From an uncultured Lachnospiraceae bacterium (GTDB lineage: Bacteria > Bacillota > Clostridia > Lachnospirales > Lachnospiraceae), in assembly GCA_910578885.1 (NCBI GenBank), contig CAJTSH010000015.1:1-64000 (forward strand): a stretch of DNA of 64,000 nt. Reading direction: 5' to 3'. The first letter of the stretch is position 1, and every line of letters starts with the position of its first letter. The translations under genes were made by a program, and so were the position numbers. Positions 33,168 to 41,500 of this stretch are shown one piece after another. The notes below the pieces were generated by a model. The model did not search any database. It was not told where the DNA came from and saw only the letters and a list, made by a program, of their open reading frames with translations.

Positions 33168-33575
33168 CTATTTCTTCACTTCCATCCGCACCAGCGCTTT
33201 TCGCAGCGCAAGCTCCGCACGCGCAAGATCTATGTCCTTCGTCTTCACTGCCAGACGTTCCTTTGCACGCTCCAAAGCGGCTTCGGCGCGTTTTGCATCA
33301 ATTTCATCCGGCCACTCGGCAATCTCTGCCAAAAGCGTTACCTTCTCCGGCAAAATCTCTGCAAATCCCGCATGAACAGCCGCCGTTTTCTTACCCTCGT
33401 CCATCGTAATCGTAACTACGCCGGGGGCAAGCACCGTGGTCAGCGGAATATGGTTCTTGTAGACACCAATCTCGCCGACCGTTGTATTAAATTCAATCAT
33501 AGTTGCCTTCCCTGTAAAAAAAACACGGTCGGGCGTTATGATTTCCACATCGAAAATCCTGTTCTCCTCTGCCAT
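33168..33575 (-). CDS. atpC: F-type ATP synthase epsilon subunit
   Basis: This 135-residue epsilon subunit has the N-terminal beta sandwich (FDVEIITPDRVFFTGKATMIEFNTTVGEIGVYKNHIPLTTVLAPGVVTI) and a C-terminal helical hairpin (AALERAKERLAVKTKDIDLARAELALRKALVRM). It is the last gene of the atp operon. It regulates ATP hydrolysis through the central stalk. Confidence 0.97.
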   Translation of the reverse strand: MAEENRIFDVEIITPDRVFFTGKATMIEFNTTVGEIGVYKNHIPLTTVLAPGVVTITMDEGKKTAAVHAGFAEILPEKVTLLAEIAEWPDEIDAKRAEAALERAKERLAVKTKDIDLARAELALRKALVRMEVKK

Positions 33576-33586
33576 AGCGTCACCCC

Positions 33587-34978
33587 TTACTGCATACGGG
33601 CACGTACTTCATCAATGCTTCCTGCATTTAAGAAATAGCTTTCCGGAACATCATCGTGCTTTCCTTCTAAGATTTCGCGGAATCCACGGATTGTCTCTGC
33701 AATCGGAACATATTTACCGTCTAATCCGGTAAACTGTGTCGCCACAAAGAACGGCTGAGATAAGAAACGCTGCACCTTTCTCGCACGGCTTACTACCAGC
33801 TTATCTTCCTCCGACAATTCGTCCATACCAAGAATCGCAATAATATCCTGAAGCTCTTTGTACTTCTGTAAAATCTCCTGCACGCCGCGGGCAACCTCAA
33901 AATGCTCCTGTCCAACGACACGCGGGTCAAGAATACGCGAGGTAGAACCAAGCGGATCTACTGCCGGATAGATACCAAGCTCAACGATGGAACGATCCAG
34001 AACTGTGGTCGCATCCAGATGCGCAAATGTTGTTGCCGGAGCCGGGTCAGTCAAGTCGTCTGCCGGAACGTAAACTGCCTGAACGGAAGTAATGGAACCG
34101 TTCTTCGTGGAAGTAATACGCTCCTGAAGCGCACCCATCTCTGTCTGCAGCGTCGGCTGATAACCTACCGCAGAAGGCATACGTCCTAACAACGCAGACA
34201 CCTCAGAACCTGCCTGAGTAAACCGGAAAATATTATCAATGAACAGCAGCACATCCTTACCGCCCTTATCACGGAAATATTCTGCCATTGTAAGTCCTGT
34301 CAGACCTACGCGCATACGCGCTCCCGGCGGCTCGTTCATCTGTCCGAATACCATTGTCGTCTTATCAATAACGCCGGATTCCTTCATTTCGTAGTACAGA
34401 TCGTTTCCTTCACGGGTACGCTCTCCTACGCCTGTAAATACGGAATATCCGCCGTGCTCTGTTGCAATATTGTGAATCAGCTCCTGAATCAGTACGGTCT
34501 TGCCTACGCCGGCGCCGCCGAACAATCCAATCTTACCGCCCTTCTGGTATGGGCAGAGAAGATCGACAACCTTGATTCCCGTCTCCAACATCTCTGTAGA
34601 GGTTGCCTGCTCCTCAAAAGCCGGAGCCTTTCTGTGAATTGGCATATATTCAACGTCTTTCGGCGCTTCCACCTCGTCAATCGGGTCACCCAATACGTTA
34701 AACATACGTCCCAACGTATTCTCACCTACCGGTACACTGATCGGCGCTCCGGTTGCAACTGCATCCATTCCGCGAACCAGTCCATCGGTAGAACCCATGG
34801 CAATACAGCGCACCGTATCATCACCCAGATGCTGCGATACCTCGACCACCAAACGTTTCCCATCCTTCAACGGGATATTGATTGCCTCATATATTTCCGG
34901 AAGCTTGCCCTCCGTAAATTTGATATCAAGTACCGCACCAATAATCTGAGTGATTTTGCCAATATTCGTTTCTGCCAT
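33587..34978 (-). CDS. atpD: F-type ATP synthase beta subunit
   Basis: This catalytic subunit of 463 residues has P-loop GGAGVGKTVLI, FTGVGERTREGNDLY, LLFIDNIFRFTQAGSEVSALLGRMPSAVGYQPTL and the DELSEEDKLVV region. The start is ATG 34978 (MAETNIGKITQ) with GGAGTG upstream; the longer reading upstream is spurious. It is positioned between atpG and atpC as usual. Confidence 0.98.
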   Translation of the reverse strand: MAETNIGKITQIIGAVLDIKFTEGKLPEIYEAINIPLKDGKRLVVEVSQHLGDDTVRCIAMGSTDGLVRGMDAVATGAPISVPVGENTLGRMFNVLGDPIDEVEAPKDVEYMPIHRKAPAFEEQATSTEMLETGIKVVDLLCPYQKGGKIGLFGGAGVGKTVLIQELIHNIATEHGGYSVFTGVGERTREGNDLYYEMKESGVIDKTTMVFGQMNEPPGARMRVGLTGLTMAEYFRDKGGKDVLLFIDNIFRFTQAGSEVSALLGRMPSAVGYQPTLQTEMGALQERITSTKNGSITSVQAVYVPADDLTDPAPATTFAHLDATTVLDRSIVELGIYPAVDPLGSTSRILDPRVVGQEHFEVARGVQEILQKYKELQDIIAILGMDELSEEDKLVVSRARKVQRFLSQPFFVATQFTGLDGKYVPIAETIRGFREILEGKHDDVPESYFLNAGSIDEVRARMQ

Positions 34979-35037
34979 TTTCTTATCACTCCTTTTTATT
35001 TTTTCGTAACGCACAAAAGCCGTCATTTCCTAAGCTA

Positions 35038-35892
35038 TCAGGAAATGGCATTTGCACCTGCAATAATCTCGGTCAGCTCCTGCGTAATTGAGCCCTGACG
35101 GGCTCTGTTATATTTCAACGTCAAATCACTTATCATGTCTTCCGCATTGCTGGTAGCAGAATCCATCGCCTGCATTCTTGCGCCGTTCTCACTCGCTACC
35201 GCTTCTACCAGCGCACCGTAAAACAAGCTGGTAACATACTTCGGAATAATCAAATCCAGAGCTTCTTCCTCCGTCGGCTCATAATTCATCAGGACATTGG
35301 AAGCTTCCTCCTCCTTGGATTCTCCCATTTCTACCGGAAGCAGCTTCATGAGTTTCGGCTCATGCACTACCGTATTTTTAAAATGCGTATATGCAAGATA
35401 GATTTCTCCAATCTCACCGACTGCGTACTGCTCTAACATCTGACGGCAGATTGCAGACGCATCTGCATAAGTCGGAGCTTCTATCACCTCTGAAGCATCC
35501 ATCTTAATCTCATAACCACGGTGCTCTAAGCCCTCTAAGCCCTTTCGCCCGATTGCATAAATTGCCACATCTTCCTTTTCAAAATCGCTGCCTGTAATCA
35601 GCTTGACAATATTGGAATTATAGCCTCCTGCAAGTCCGCGGTTGGAAGTAATGACCACGATTGCTTTCTTGCCGGACTGCCCTCCCGTAAGATACGGATG
35701 GTTGATATTACCGGAACGGGAAAGCATAGAGCTTACAGTCCGGTACATATAGTTAAAATATGGATTTGTCTCCTCTGCTCTTGCCCTAGCCTTCTGCAGC
35801 TTTACGGTAGAAACAAGCTTCATGGCTTTTGTGATCTGCTGTGTACTTTGTATACTGCCTTTGCGCCGTTTGATGTCTCTCATGGACGCCAT
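35038..35892 (-). CDS. atpG: F-type ATP synthase gamma subunit
   Basis: This central stalk protein of 284 residues begins MASMRDIKRRKGSIQSTQQITKAMKLVSTVKLQKA and ends with ARQGSITQELTEIIAGANAIS, both typical. The start is ATG 35892 with GGTGAG upstream. Confidence 0.97.
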   Translation of the reverse strand: MASMRDIKRRKGSIQSTQQITKAMKLVSTVKLQKARARAEETNPYFNYMYRTVSSMLSRSGNINHPYLTGGQSGKKAIVVITSNRGLAGGYNSNIVKLITGSDFEKEDVAIYAIGRKGLEGLEHRGYEIKMDASEVIEAPTYADASAICRQMLEQYAVGEIGEIYLAYTHFKNTVVHEPKLMKLLPVEMGESKEEEASNVLMNYEPTEEEALDLIIPKYVTSLFYGALVEAVASENGARMQAMDSATSNAEDMISDLTLKYNRARQGSITQELTEIIAGANAIS

Positions 35893-35973
35893 AGTTCTCA
35901 CCGCCTTTTCTAAAGCATTCGTCTTGTGCACATTTATCGGAATCTCTGCTTCCGAAAACACTGTGGTCCCATA

Positions 35974-37479
35974 CTAACGGAACTGCGCCTTGCACTCCTC
36001 GATTGCTTTGATTAATTTCTGCTCTATCTCTTCCTCTAACTGCTTCGACTCACGAATGGACTCGAAAATCTCCGGATATTTTGTATCAATGTAATCAAAC
36101 AGCTCACCCTCAAAACGCAGGATATGATCCACCTCAATATCCAACAGATATTTCTTGGTAGCTGCGTAGATAATCACTACCTGCTTCTCAACTGCCATCG
36201 GCTGATACTGCGGCTGTTTTAATATTTCCTTAATTCGCTCGCCCTGTGCAAGCTTCTCGGTCGTGTCTGCATCCAGCTCAGACCCGAACTGTGAAAACGC
36301 AGCGAGCTCCCTATATTGCGCCAGCTCTACTCGAATCGGCGCAGCAATCTTTTTCATCGCCTTAATCTGTGCGGCTCCTCCTACACGGGATACGGACAGA
36401 CCTGCATTGATTGCCGGACGGAAACCTGCATTAAACATATCTGTCTCCAGATAGATCTGACCGTCTGTAATGGAAATTACATTCGTCGGAATATACGCCG
36501 ATACATCTCCTGCCTGCGTCTCAATAATCGGAAGCGCCGTCAGAGAACCTCCGCCTAATTTGTCGGATAGCTTTGCCGCACGCTCTAACAATCTGGAATG
36601 TAAATAGAATACATCACCCGGATACGCCTCACGTCCTGGCGGACGTTTCAGCAGCAAGGAAAGGGTACGGTATGCAGCTGCATGTTTACTCAGGTCATCA
36701 TAGATAATCAGCACATCCTCGCCGTTCTCCATCCACTCTTCACCCATCGCACATCCTGAATACGGTGCAATGTACTGTAATGGTGCGAGCTCGCTCGCCG
36801 TAGATACTACGATGGTCGTATATGCCATAGCGCCATACTCTTCTAAAGTCTTTACCAGAGTCGCAACTGTTGACGCCTTCTGACCGATGGCAACATAAAT
36901 ACATTTCACTCCCTGCCCCTTCTGGTTGATAATCGTATCCATTGCAATTGCCGTCTTACCGGTCTGCTTATCTCCGATAATCAGCTCTCTTTGTCCGCGT
37001 CCAATCGGAACCATCGAATCAATTGCCTTGATTCCGGTCTGCAGCGGAGTGTCTACGGACTTTCTGGAAATAACACCGCTTGCCACTCTTTCAATCTGGC
37101 GGTGCTTGTCTGTCTGAATAGGACCCTTACCATCTATCGGCTGTCCTAACGCATTGACAACGCGTCCTAACAAGGCATCTCCTACGGGAACCTCCACCAC
37201 GCGTCCGGTCGTTTTTACGGTATCTCCCTCATTGATATTCCTCTGTTCGCCGAGCAATACGGCGCCTACGTTATCCTCTTCTAAGTTCAATACCATTCCA
37301 TATACTTCACCAGGGAACTCTAAAAGCTCTCCCTGCATCGCATTCTCAAGTCCGTGGATACGGGCAATACCATCTGCCACCTGAATTACGGTGCCGACAT
37401 CTGCCACCTCCAGCTGCGCTGCATATCTCTTCATCTGCTCTTTGATGACGGAACTTATTTCTTCTGGTCTCAAATTCAT
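35974..37479 (-). CDS. atpA: F-type ATP synthase alpha subunit
   Basis: This subunit has about 501 residues with P-loop GDKQTGKTAIA, the LNLEEDNVGAVLLGE domain and the ADTTEKLAQGERIKEILKQPQYQPM tail region. The start is ATG 37479; a slightly earlier ATG (37488) overlaps the atpH stop and is also possible. It is translationally coupled with atpH. Confidence 0.98.
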   Translation of the reverse strand: MNLRPEEISSVIKEQMKRYAAQLEVADVGTVIQVADGIARIHGLENAMQGELLEFPGEVYGMVLNLEEDNVGAVLLGEQRNINEGDTVKTTGRVVEVPVGDALLGRVVNALGQPIDGKGPIQTDKHRQIERVASGVISRKSVDTPLQTGIKAIDSMVPIGRGQRELIIGDKQTGKTAIAMDTIINQKGQGVKCIYVAIGQKASTVATLVKTLEEYGAMAYTTIVVSTASELAPLQYIAPYSGCAMGEEWMENGEDVLIIYDDLSKHAAAYRTLSLLLKRPPGREAYPGDVFYLHSRLLERAAKLSDKLGGGSLTALPIIETQAGDVSAYIPTNVISITDGQIYLETDMFNAGFRPAINAGLSVSRVGGAAQIKAMKKIAAPIRVELAQYRELAAFSQFGSELDADTTEKLAQGERIKEILKQPQYQPMAVEKQVVIIYAATKKYLLDIEVDHILRFEGELFDYIDTKYPEIFESIRESKQLEEEIEQKLIKAIEECKAQFR

Positions 37480-38042
37480 GGAGCGCATTCACCTACTTTC
37501 AACTGTATTTTCGATAATTCACCGGTCAACCGTTCTAACTTCGTGCGGACACTGCTGTCTGCGACCCGGTCCCCGATTCGAATTACCATGCCGCCAATCA
37601 GTGCGGCGTCTGTCTTATAATGCATTTCAAATTTTACATACCCGGTTGTTTCAAGCAGCTTCTTTTCCACCGCCGCCTTCTGTGCCTCGGATAAATCCAA
37701 TGCGGATGTCACGTATGCAGTTCCGATGTGTTTATATTCCTTAACCGCATCGATAAAATATTCAAATACGGATTTTATTTCCCCGAAATGGTCTTTATCG
37801 ACCACCATTCGCATCAATCCCAGAATCTCATCTGCAATTTTCCCGGTGAAAATCTTCTCCAGCATCTGCAATTTCTCTTCTTTTGCAATCTGCGGGTGTG
37901 TCATCAGTCTGGACAAATCCTCATTTGCTCCCAATATGTCAAGGATGCCTTTCGCTTCCTCGTAAAATTCATCCATCCTGCCATCTTCTGCCGCAACCTC
38001 AAACAACGCATCGCCATATGTTTTTGATACTAGCTTCGCCAT
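37476..38042 (-). CDS. atpH: F-type ATP synthase delta subunit
   Basis: This 188-residue delta subunit links F1 to the b stalk. It has AEDGRMDEFYEEAKGI, SRLMTHPQIAKEEKLQML and the signature region IGGMVIRIGDRVADSSVRTKLERL. It overlaps atpF by 13 bases at its start. Confidence 0.96.
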   Translation of the reverse strand: MAKLVSKTYGDALFEVAAEDGRMDEFYEEAKGILDILGANEDLSRLMTHPQIAKEEKLQMLEKIFTGKIADEILGLMRMVVDKDHFGEIKSVFEYFIDAVKEYKHIGTAYVTSALDLSEAQKAAVEKKLLETTGYVKFEMHYKTDAALIGGMVIRIGDRVADSSVRTKLERLTGELSKIQLKVGECAP

Positions 38043-38545
38043 GATACATCACCCATTTCCTTCAATGTCTCTTCCACTAAAGCATCCTGTACCGTTGTAT
38101 CAATAGAGGCTGCAACTACCTTGCCTGCCATCATGGAAGCAATTGTAATCATCTCCTGCTTCATATCGTCCATCGCACGTTTTCTCTCTAATTCTGCTTC
38201 TTCCTGTGCGTGTCTGATGATGCGAGATGCTTCTTCCTTCGCCTCATCAATAATGCGCGCTTCATTTTTCATTGCTTTCTGACGCGCTTCACTTAAGATT
38301 GCTTCCGCTTCCTTCTCGATATTTTTCAGCTTCTCATCATATTGAAGCTTTAATGCAGCCGCCTCTTCCTTGTCCGCATTCGCAGTGTCAATATCCGTCT
38401 TTATCTTATTCTGACGGTCCTTTAACATCTTGCGTGCCGGATTAAAGAGCAGATAGGACAAGAACAGGAATAACACGAACACGGAAATTGCAAGTATCAC
38501 CGCATCATGCAATAACTGAAAATCAAGATCAAATAATCTCTCCAT
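38030..38545 (-). CDS. atpF: F-type ATP synthase b subunit
   Basis: This 171-residue b subunit has one N-terminal membrane helix (AVILAISVFVLFLFLSYLLF) and a long charged coiled coil. It is the peripheral stalk. Confidence 0.97.
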   Translation of the reverse strand: MERLFDLDFQLLHDAVILAISVFVLFLFLSYLLFNPARKMLKDRQNKIKTDIDTANADKEEAAALKLQYDEKLKNIEKEAEAILSEARQKAMKNEARIIDEAKEEASRIIRHAQEEAELERKRAMDDMKQEMITIASMMAGKVVAASIDTTVQDALVEETLKEMGDVSWRS

Positions 38546-38641
38546 CGTTGCCTGACCTGCCTCCTTTCTTAATTATCTCTGAATCGCCTTACGGCATTCC
38601 CTTTGCCCGCCGGACAAAAGAAACCTTCACTCTTCGTATGC

Positions 38642-38896
38642 TTATACGAGCGGTTTTAAGAAAAGCAGCAGCATGGCAACTAACAGACCGTAAAGACCTG
38701 TCGTCTCTGCAACCGCCTGACCTAAGAGCATGGTTGACATGATATCGCCTTGAGCGCCCGGGTTACGTCCTACTGCTGCAGCCGCATGACCTGCAGCGAT
38801 ACCCTGTCCAATACCAGGTCCGATACCGGCAATAACTGCCAGACCTGCGCCGATTGCTGAGCATGCTAAAATTAAATCATTTCCTGTGATTCCCAT
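38642..38896 (-). CDS. atpE: F-type ATP synthase c subunit with Na+ signature
   Basis: This 84-residue two-helix proteolipid carries Gln31 in GPGIGQG and Val62-Ala-Glu64-Thr65 in GQAVAETTG. Gln, Val, Glu and a hydroxyl residue at these places form the Na+ site in Ilyobacter tartaricus and Propionigenium, so this enzyme is predicted to translocate Na+. The start is ATG 38896 with AAGGAGGAC upstream. Confidence 0.97.
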   Translation of the reverse strand: MGITGNDLILACSAIGAGLAVIAGIGPGIGQGIAAGHAAAAVGRNPGAQGDIMSTMLLGQAVAETTGLYGLLVAMLLLFLKPLV

Positions 38897-38937
38897 AATG
38901 AAGTCCTCCTTACATTCTTTGTTAAACTCTTAAACTA

Positions 38938-39675
38938 TTATTCTTCCGTACTCATCGCCTGATTGACATAAGTCATCGTCAGCATACAGAATACATAGGT
39001 CTGAATTGCTCCTGAGAACAAATCAAAATAAATATGCAGAAACGCCGGCCAGACTACTGCGATTTTTGCAAGCAATCCATAGACCAGTGCCAGCATAACG
39101 GTTCCTGACAATACGTTTGCAAATAAACGCAGCGACAATGAAATCGGCACCGCAATTTCGCTGATAACGTTAATCGGAAACCAGATTGGCAGCCAGGGTG
39201 GCAGCGGCGAGCACATATCTGCCCAAATCTGCTTCGGCTTCTGATAACGGAACTGATTGATATGAATCAGAAAAAAGGTTATCAGACCAAGCGCCAACGT
39301 CGTACCATAATCGGCGGTCGGTGGCCGCAGACCAAACAGACCGGATATATTACTCATAAAGATAAATAAAAATATGGTACTGATGTAGTTCACAAGCTTG
39401 GATGCATTCTTACCCATAACACCTGTAACCATGCCGTCTAATTTCTCGACGATCAACTCCACAATGTTCTGGAATGCACCCGGCACCTCCGTCGCATGCC
39501 TCATCCTAATATTGGCCGCAACTGCGAAGCCAATCAGTATCAGCATAACGATCAGTATGCACACATGGGATGTGGTAATCCATACCGTATGACCGAACAA
39601 TTCATAGGAAAATATCCCATGTATCATAAAGTCAATGTCATCCGCGCCGGATGATAATAATATTGCATGATTCAC
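38938..39675 (-). CDS. atpB: F-type ATP synthase a subunit
   Basis: This protein of about 245 residues has five or more membrane helices and the conserved Arg in SLSLRLFANVLSG that drives ion transfer. The start is a GTG at 39675, chosen because a perfect AGGAGG (39683-39688) lies seven bases upstream. The longer ATG reading has none. Confidence 0.95.
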   Translation of the reverse strand: MNHAILLSSGADDIDFMIHGIFSYELFGHTVWITTSHVCILIVMLILIGFAVAANIRMRHATEVPGAFQNIVELIVEKLDGMVTGVMGKNASKLVNYISTIFLFIFMSNISGLFGLRPPTADYGTTLALGLITFFLIHINQFRYQKPKQIWADMCSPLPPWLPIWFPINVISEIAVPISLSLRLFANVLSGTVMLALVYGLLAKIAVVWPAFLHIYFDLFSGAIQTYVFCMLTMTYVNQAMSTEE

Positions 39676-39679
39676 GCTT

Positions 39680-40117
39680 TCACCTCCTATCTTCATTATT
39701 TTTTTCACTTAAAGATGCATCGCTTCTCCCTGTCAGTTTTAAAATAACTTTATGTGTAAGAGGCTGTAAATAGGCTCCCGCCTTTAACCCCATTACGCCG
39801 AAAAATAGTGTAACTAAATCGCCCAGCTTAAAATATGCAACAAGAAAGAACAAAATAACAACCATTGCATATCTTAATGTGGACTGGAATATAACTCTCT
39901 TTCTTGCAGCCTCTTCTGCCGCAATGTCTGCCGCATCGTTCAATACGACCGCCATATGGATTGCCATCCCGACTGCCAATGCAATCCCTATCCATAAACC
40001 GCTTGAATATCTCAATTTGTCGCTTACAAACCAAACGCCGGCAAGCTGTATTACGATTCCGTATATAAGGATTCCCCATATCAGTTCCGGCAATACCGCA
40101 TTGATTCTTTTTAACAT
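39680..40117 (-). CDS. atpI: ATP synthase subunit I (AtpI-like)
   Basis: This 145-residue membrane protein has four hydrophobic segments (PELIWGILIYGIVIQLAGVWF, GLWIGIALAVGMAIHMAVV, RYAMVVILFFLVAYF, VTLFFGVMGLKAGAYL). It matches the AtpI/ATP synthase subunit I family that assists c-ring assembly or Mg2+ supply. The start is ATG 40117 with AAGGAAAAAGCG upstream. Confidence 0.8.
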   Translation of the reverse strand: MLKRINAVLPELIWGILIYGIVIQLAGVWFVSDKLRYSSGLWIGIALAVGMAIHMAVVLNDAADIAAEEAARKRVIFQSTLRYAMVVILFFLVAYFKLGDLVTLFFGVMGLKAGAYLQPLTHKVILKLTGRSDASLSEKNNEDRR

Positions 40118-40127
40118 CGCTTTTTCC

Positions 40128-40475
40128 TTATTTCTCGCCGGTCTTACTGCCGGATTCTTTCTGCATGATCCCGCCGCGCGTTGTTTCCGTATGCGCAGTC
40201 TGATTCTTCCTTGCCTGTGCCGCAATTTCCGATGCAATCTCACGGCTTCCCTTTCTCAGTTTCTCCCGCTGAATCATGCGCTTTGTTAGCTTATAACAAT
40301 TCTGCATTCCCGCAATAGCTCCGGCCAGAAACAGCAAGACCACAATAAACTTATGCCCCGTCCGCTCAGACAGCCAGACGCCGAACCAAGTACAGATCAG
40401 TATAGGGACTATCATGTTGATACCAAACTGCATTATCAATACCAGCGATTCATATATGCCCTTGTCTTCCTTCAC
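40128..40475 (-). CDS. atpZ: AtpZ/AtpI family protein
   Basis: This 115-residue protein has two membrane helices (IMQFGINMIVPILICTWFGVWLSE; IVVLLFLAGAIAGMQNCYKL) and a charged tail, the AtpZ layout often found first in Firmicute atp operons. The start is GTG 40475 with AAAGGAG eight bases upstream. A promoter lies about 40 bases further up. Confidence 0.85.
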   Translation of the reverse strand: MKEDKGIYESLVLIMQFGINMIVPILICTWFGVWLSERTGHKFIVVLLFLAGAIAGMQNCYKLTKRMIQREKLRKGSREIASEIAAQARKNQTAHTETTRGGIMQKESGSKTGEK

Positions 40476-40512
40476 TCATGCAGCTCCTTTCACCATCAAT
40501 CCCACTTTTTAT

Positions 40513-40540
40513 AGTATACCATTTTCAGGTAATTTGTCCA
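40513..40540 (-). promoter_or_regulatory. Promoter of the atp operon
   Basis: On the minus strand TGGACA (40535-40540) and TATACT (40513-40518) are separated by 16 bases, with TGG as extended -10. Confidence 0.7.
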
Positions 40541-40570
40541 TAAAATAAATGGAATTTCTTACAGCTCCAT

Positions 40571-40713
40571 GTAACAGTTCAGCCTTCGGCTTCGCTGTTA
40601 CGGAATCCGCCCATCCCAAGTTTGCCAAAGGCAAAGGGGCGGATTCTCTGGCTATTTAACTTTACTGGCTGCTAACTGCGCGGCAGGTGCGCAGTTGCAG
40701 ATTGAACCGTTAC
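40571..40713. repeat. Composite palindromic repeat element with copy B
   Basis: The element begins with GTAACAG (40571-40577) pairing with CTGTTAC (40595-40601), then GAATCCGCCC pairs with GGGCGGATTC around a nested TTTGCC-AAA-GGCAAA hairpin (40604-40653 region). AACTGCGC pairs with GCGCAGTT next, and it ends with TGAACCGTTAC (40703-40713), an inverted copy of the first eleven bases. It resembles a small MITE-like or REP-like element. Its end overlaps the stop codon of the deaminase gene. Confidence 0.75.
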
Positions 40714-41195
40714 AGCTCTATTTCCACCTTCCGATGCGTCGGTGCATACCGATAGTACCGTACCCCTGCAGCATCCAGCATTCGTTTTGATGCAATTACT
40801 CTCGGAGTCCCCTCGTACTTGTCATTCGCATAGACCAGCGTCCCGATTCCCGCCTGTATAATTGCTTTCGCACACTCATTGCATGGAAACAGTGTCACAT
40901 ACATTTTAGACCCCTCCAGACTCCCTCCCCGATAATTTAATATCGCATTTAACTCACTATGCGTTGTGTAGAAATACTTGCTCTCAAGCTCATCTCCATC
41001 TCTCGCCCACGGAAACACATCATCCGAGCAGCCCATTGGAAATCCGTTATAACCCATAGACAATATTTTATTATCCTCACTGACAATGCATGCTCCCACC
41101 TGCGTATTCGGATCTTTGGAACGCATCCCAGATAACATGGCAACTCCCATAAAATACTCATCCCAGGTAATATAGTCTGTTCGTTTATCGCTCAT
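40710..41195 (-). CDS. dCMP deaminase family protein
   Basis: This protein of about 161 residues is a zinc-dependent deaminase with HSELNAIL and PCNECAKAIIQAGI as the metal- and substrate-binding motifs, and a second domain region VASKRMLDAAGVRYYRYAP. It probably converts dCMP to dUMP for dTTP synthesis (ComEB/dCMP deaminase group). The start is ATG 41195 with GGAGGAC upstream; the longer reading upstream is not supported. Confidence 0.92.
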   Translation of the reverse strand: MSDKRTDYITWDEYFMGVAMLSGMRSKDPNTQVGACIVSEDNKILSMGYNGFPMGCSDDVFPWARDGDELESKYFYTTHSELNAILNYRGGSLEGSKMYVTLFPCNECAKAIIQAGIGTLVYANDKYEGTPRVIASKRMLDAAGVRYYRYAPTHRKVEIEL

Positions 41196-41258
41196 TGTAT
41201 GTCCTCCGATAACCAGTGTCCTTTTATGCGAAGCTGGCTCTGCTTCGTATAATATCAA

Positions 41259-41500
41259 TTGATATTATACTATAGGAATACATTATTTTCAATTATGGAA
41301 TGGCTAAGAGATGTATTGCTTTTCTTCTTGCAATGAACAATTGAATATGGTCATAAAATAACGGTCTTTTCTTATCGGAATACCCTGCTCATTATTTTGG
41401 ACAAATTGCAAGAGGGGCCGCCACTCCACAGACGATATTTTCCATCTGTTTTGTAGCAGCCCCATACATTCATCATTTCATCATATTGAATGTTTTTCCA
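41259..41500. other. Intergenic region with a long hairpin
   Basis: No gene is seen. GGGGCCGCCAC (41414-41424) can pair with GTAGCAGCCCC (41453-41463), with ACAGA/TCTGT extending the stem. It may terminate the giant adhesin gene, but it has no clear T run. Confidence 0.45.
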
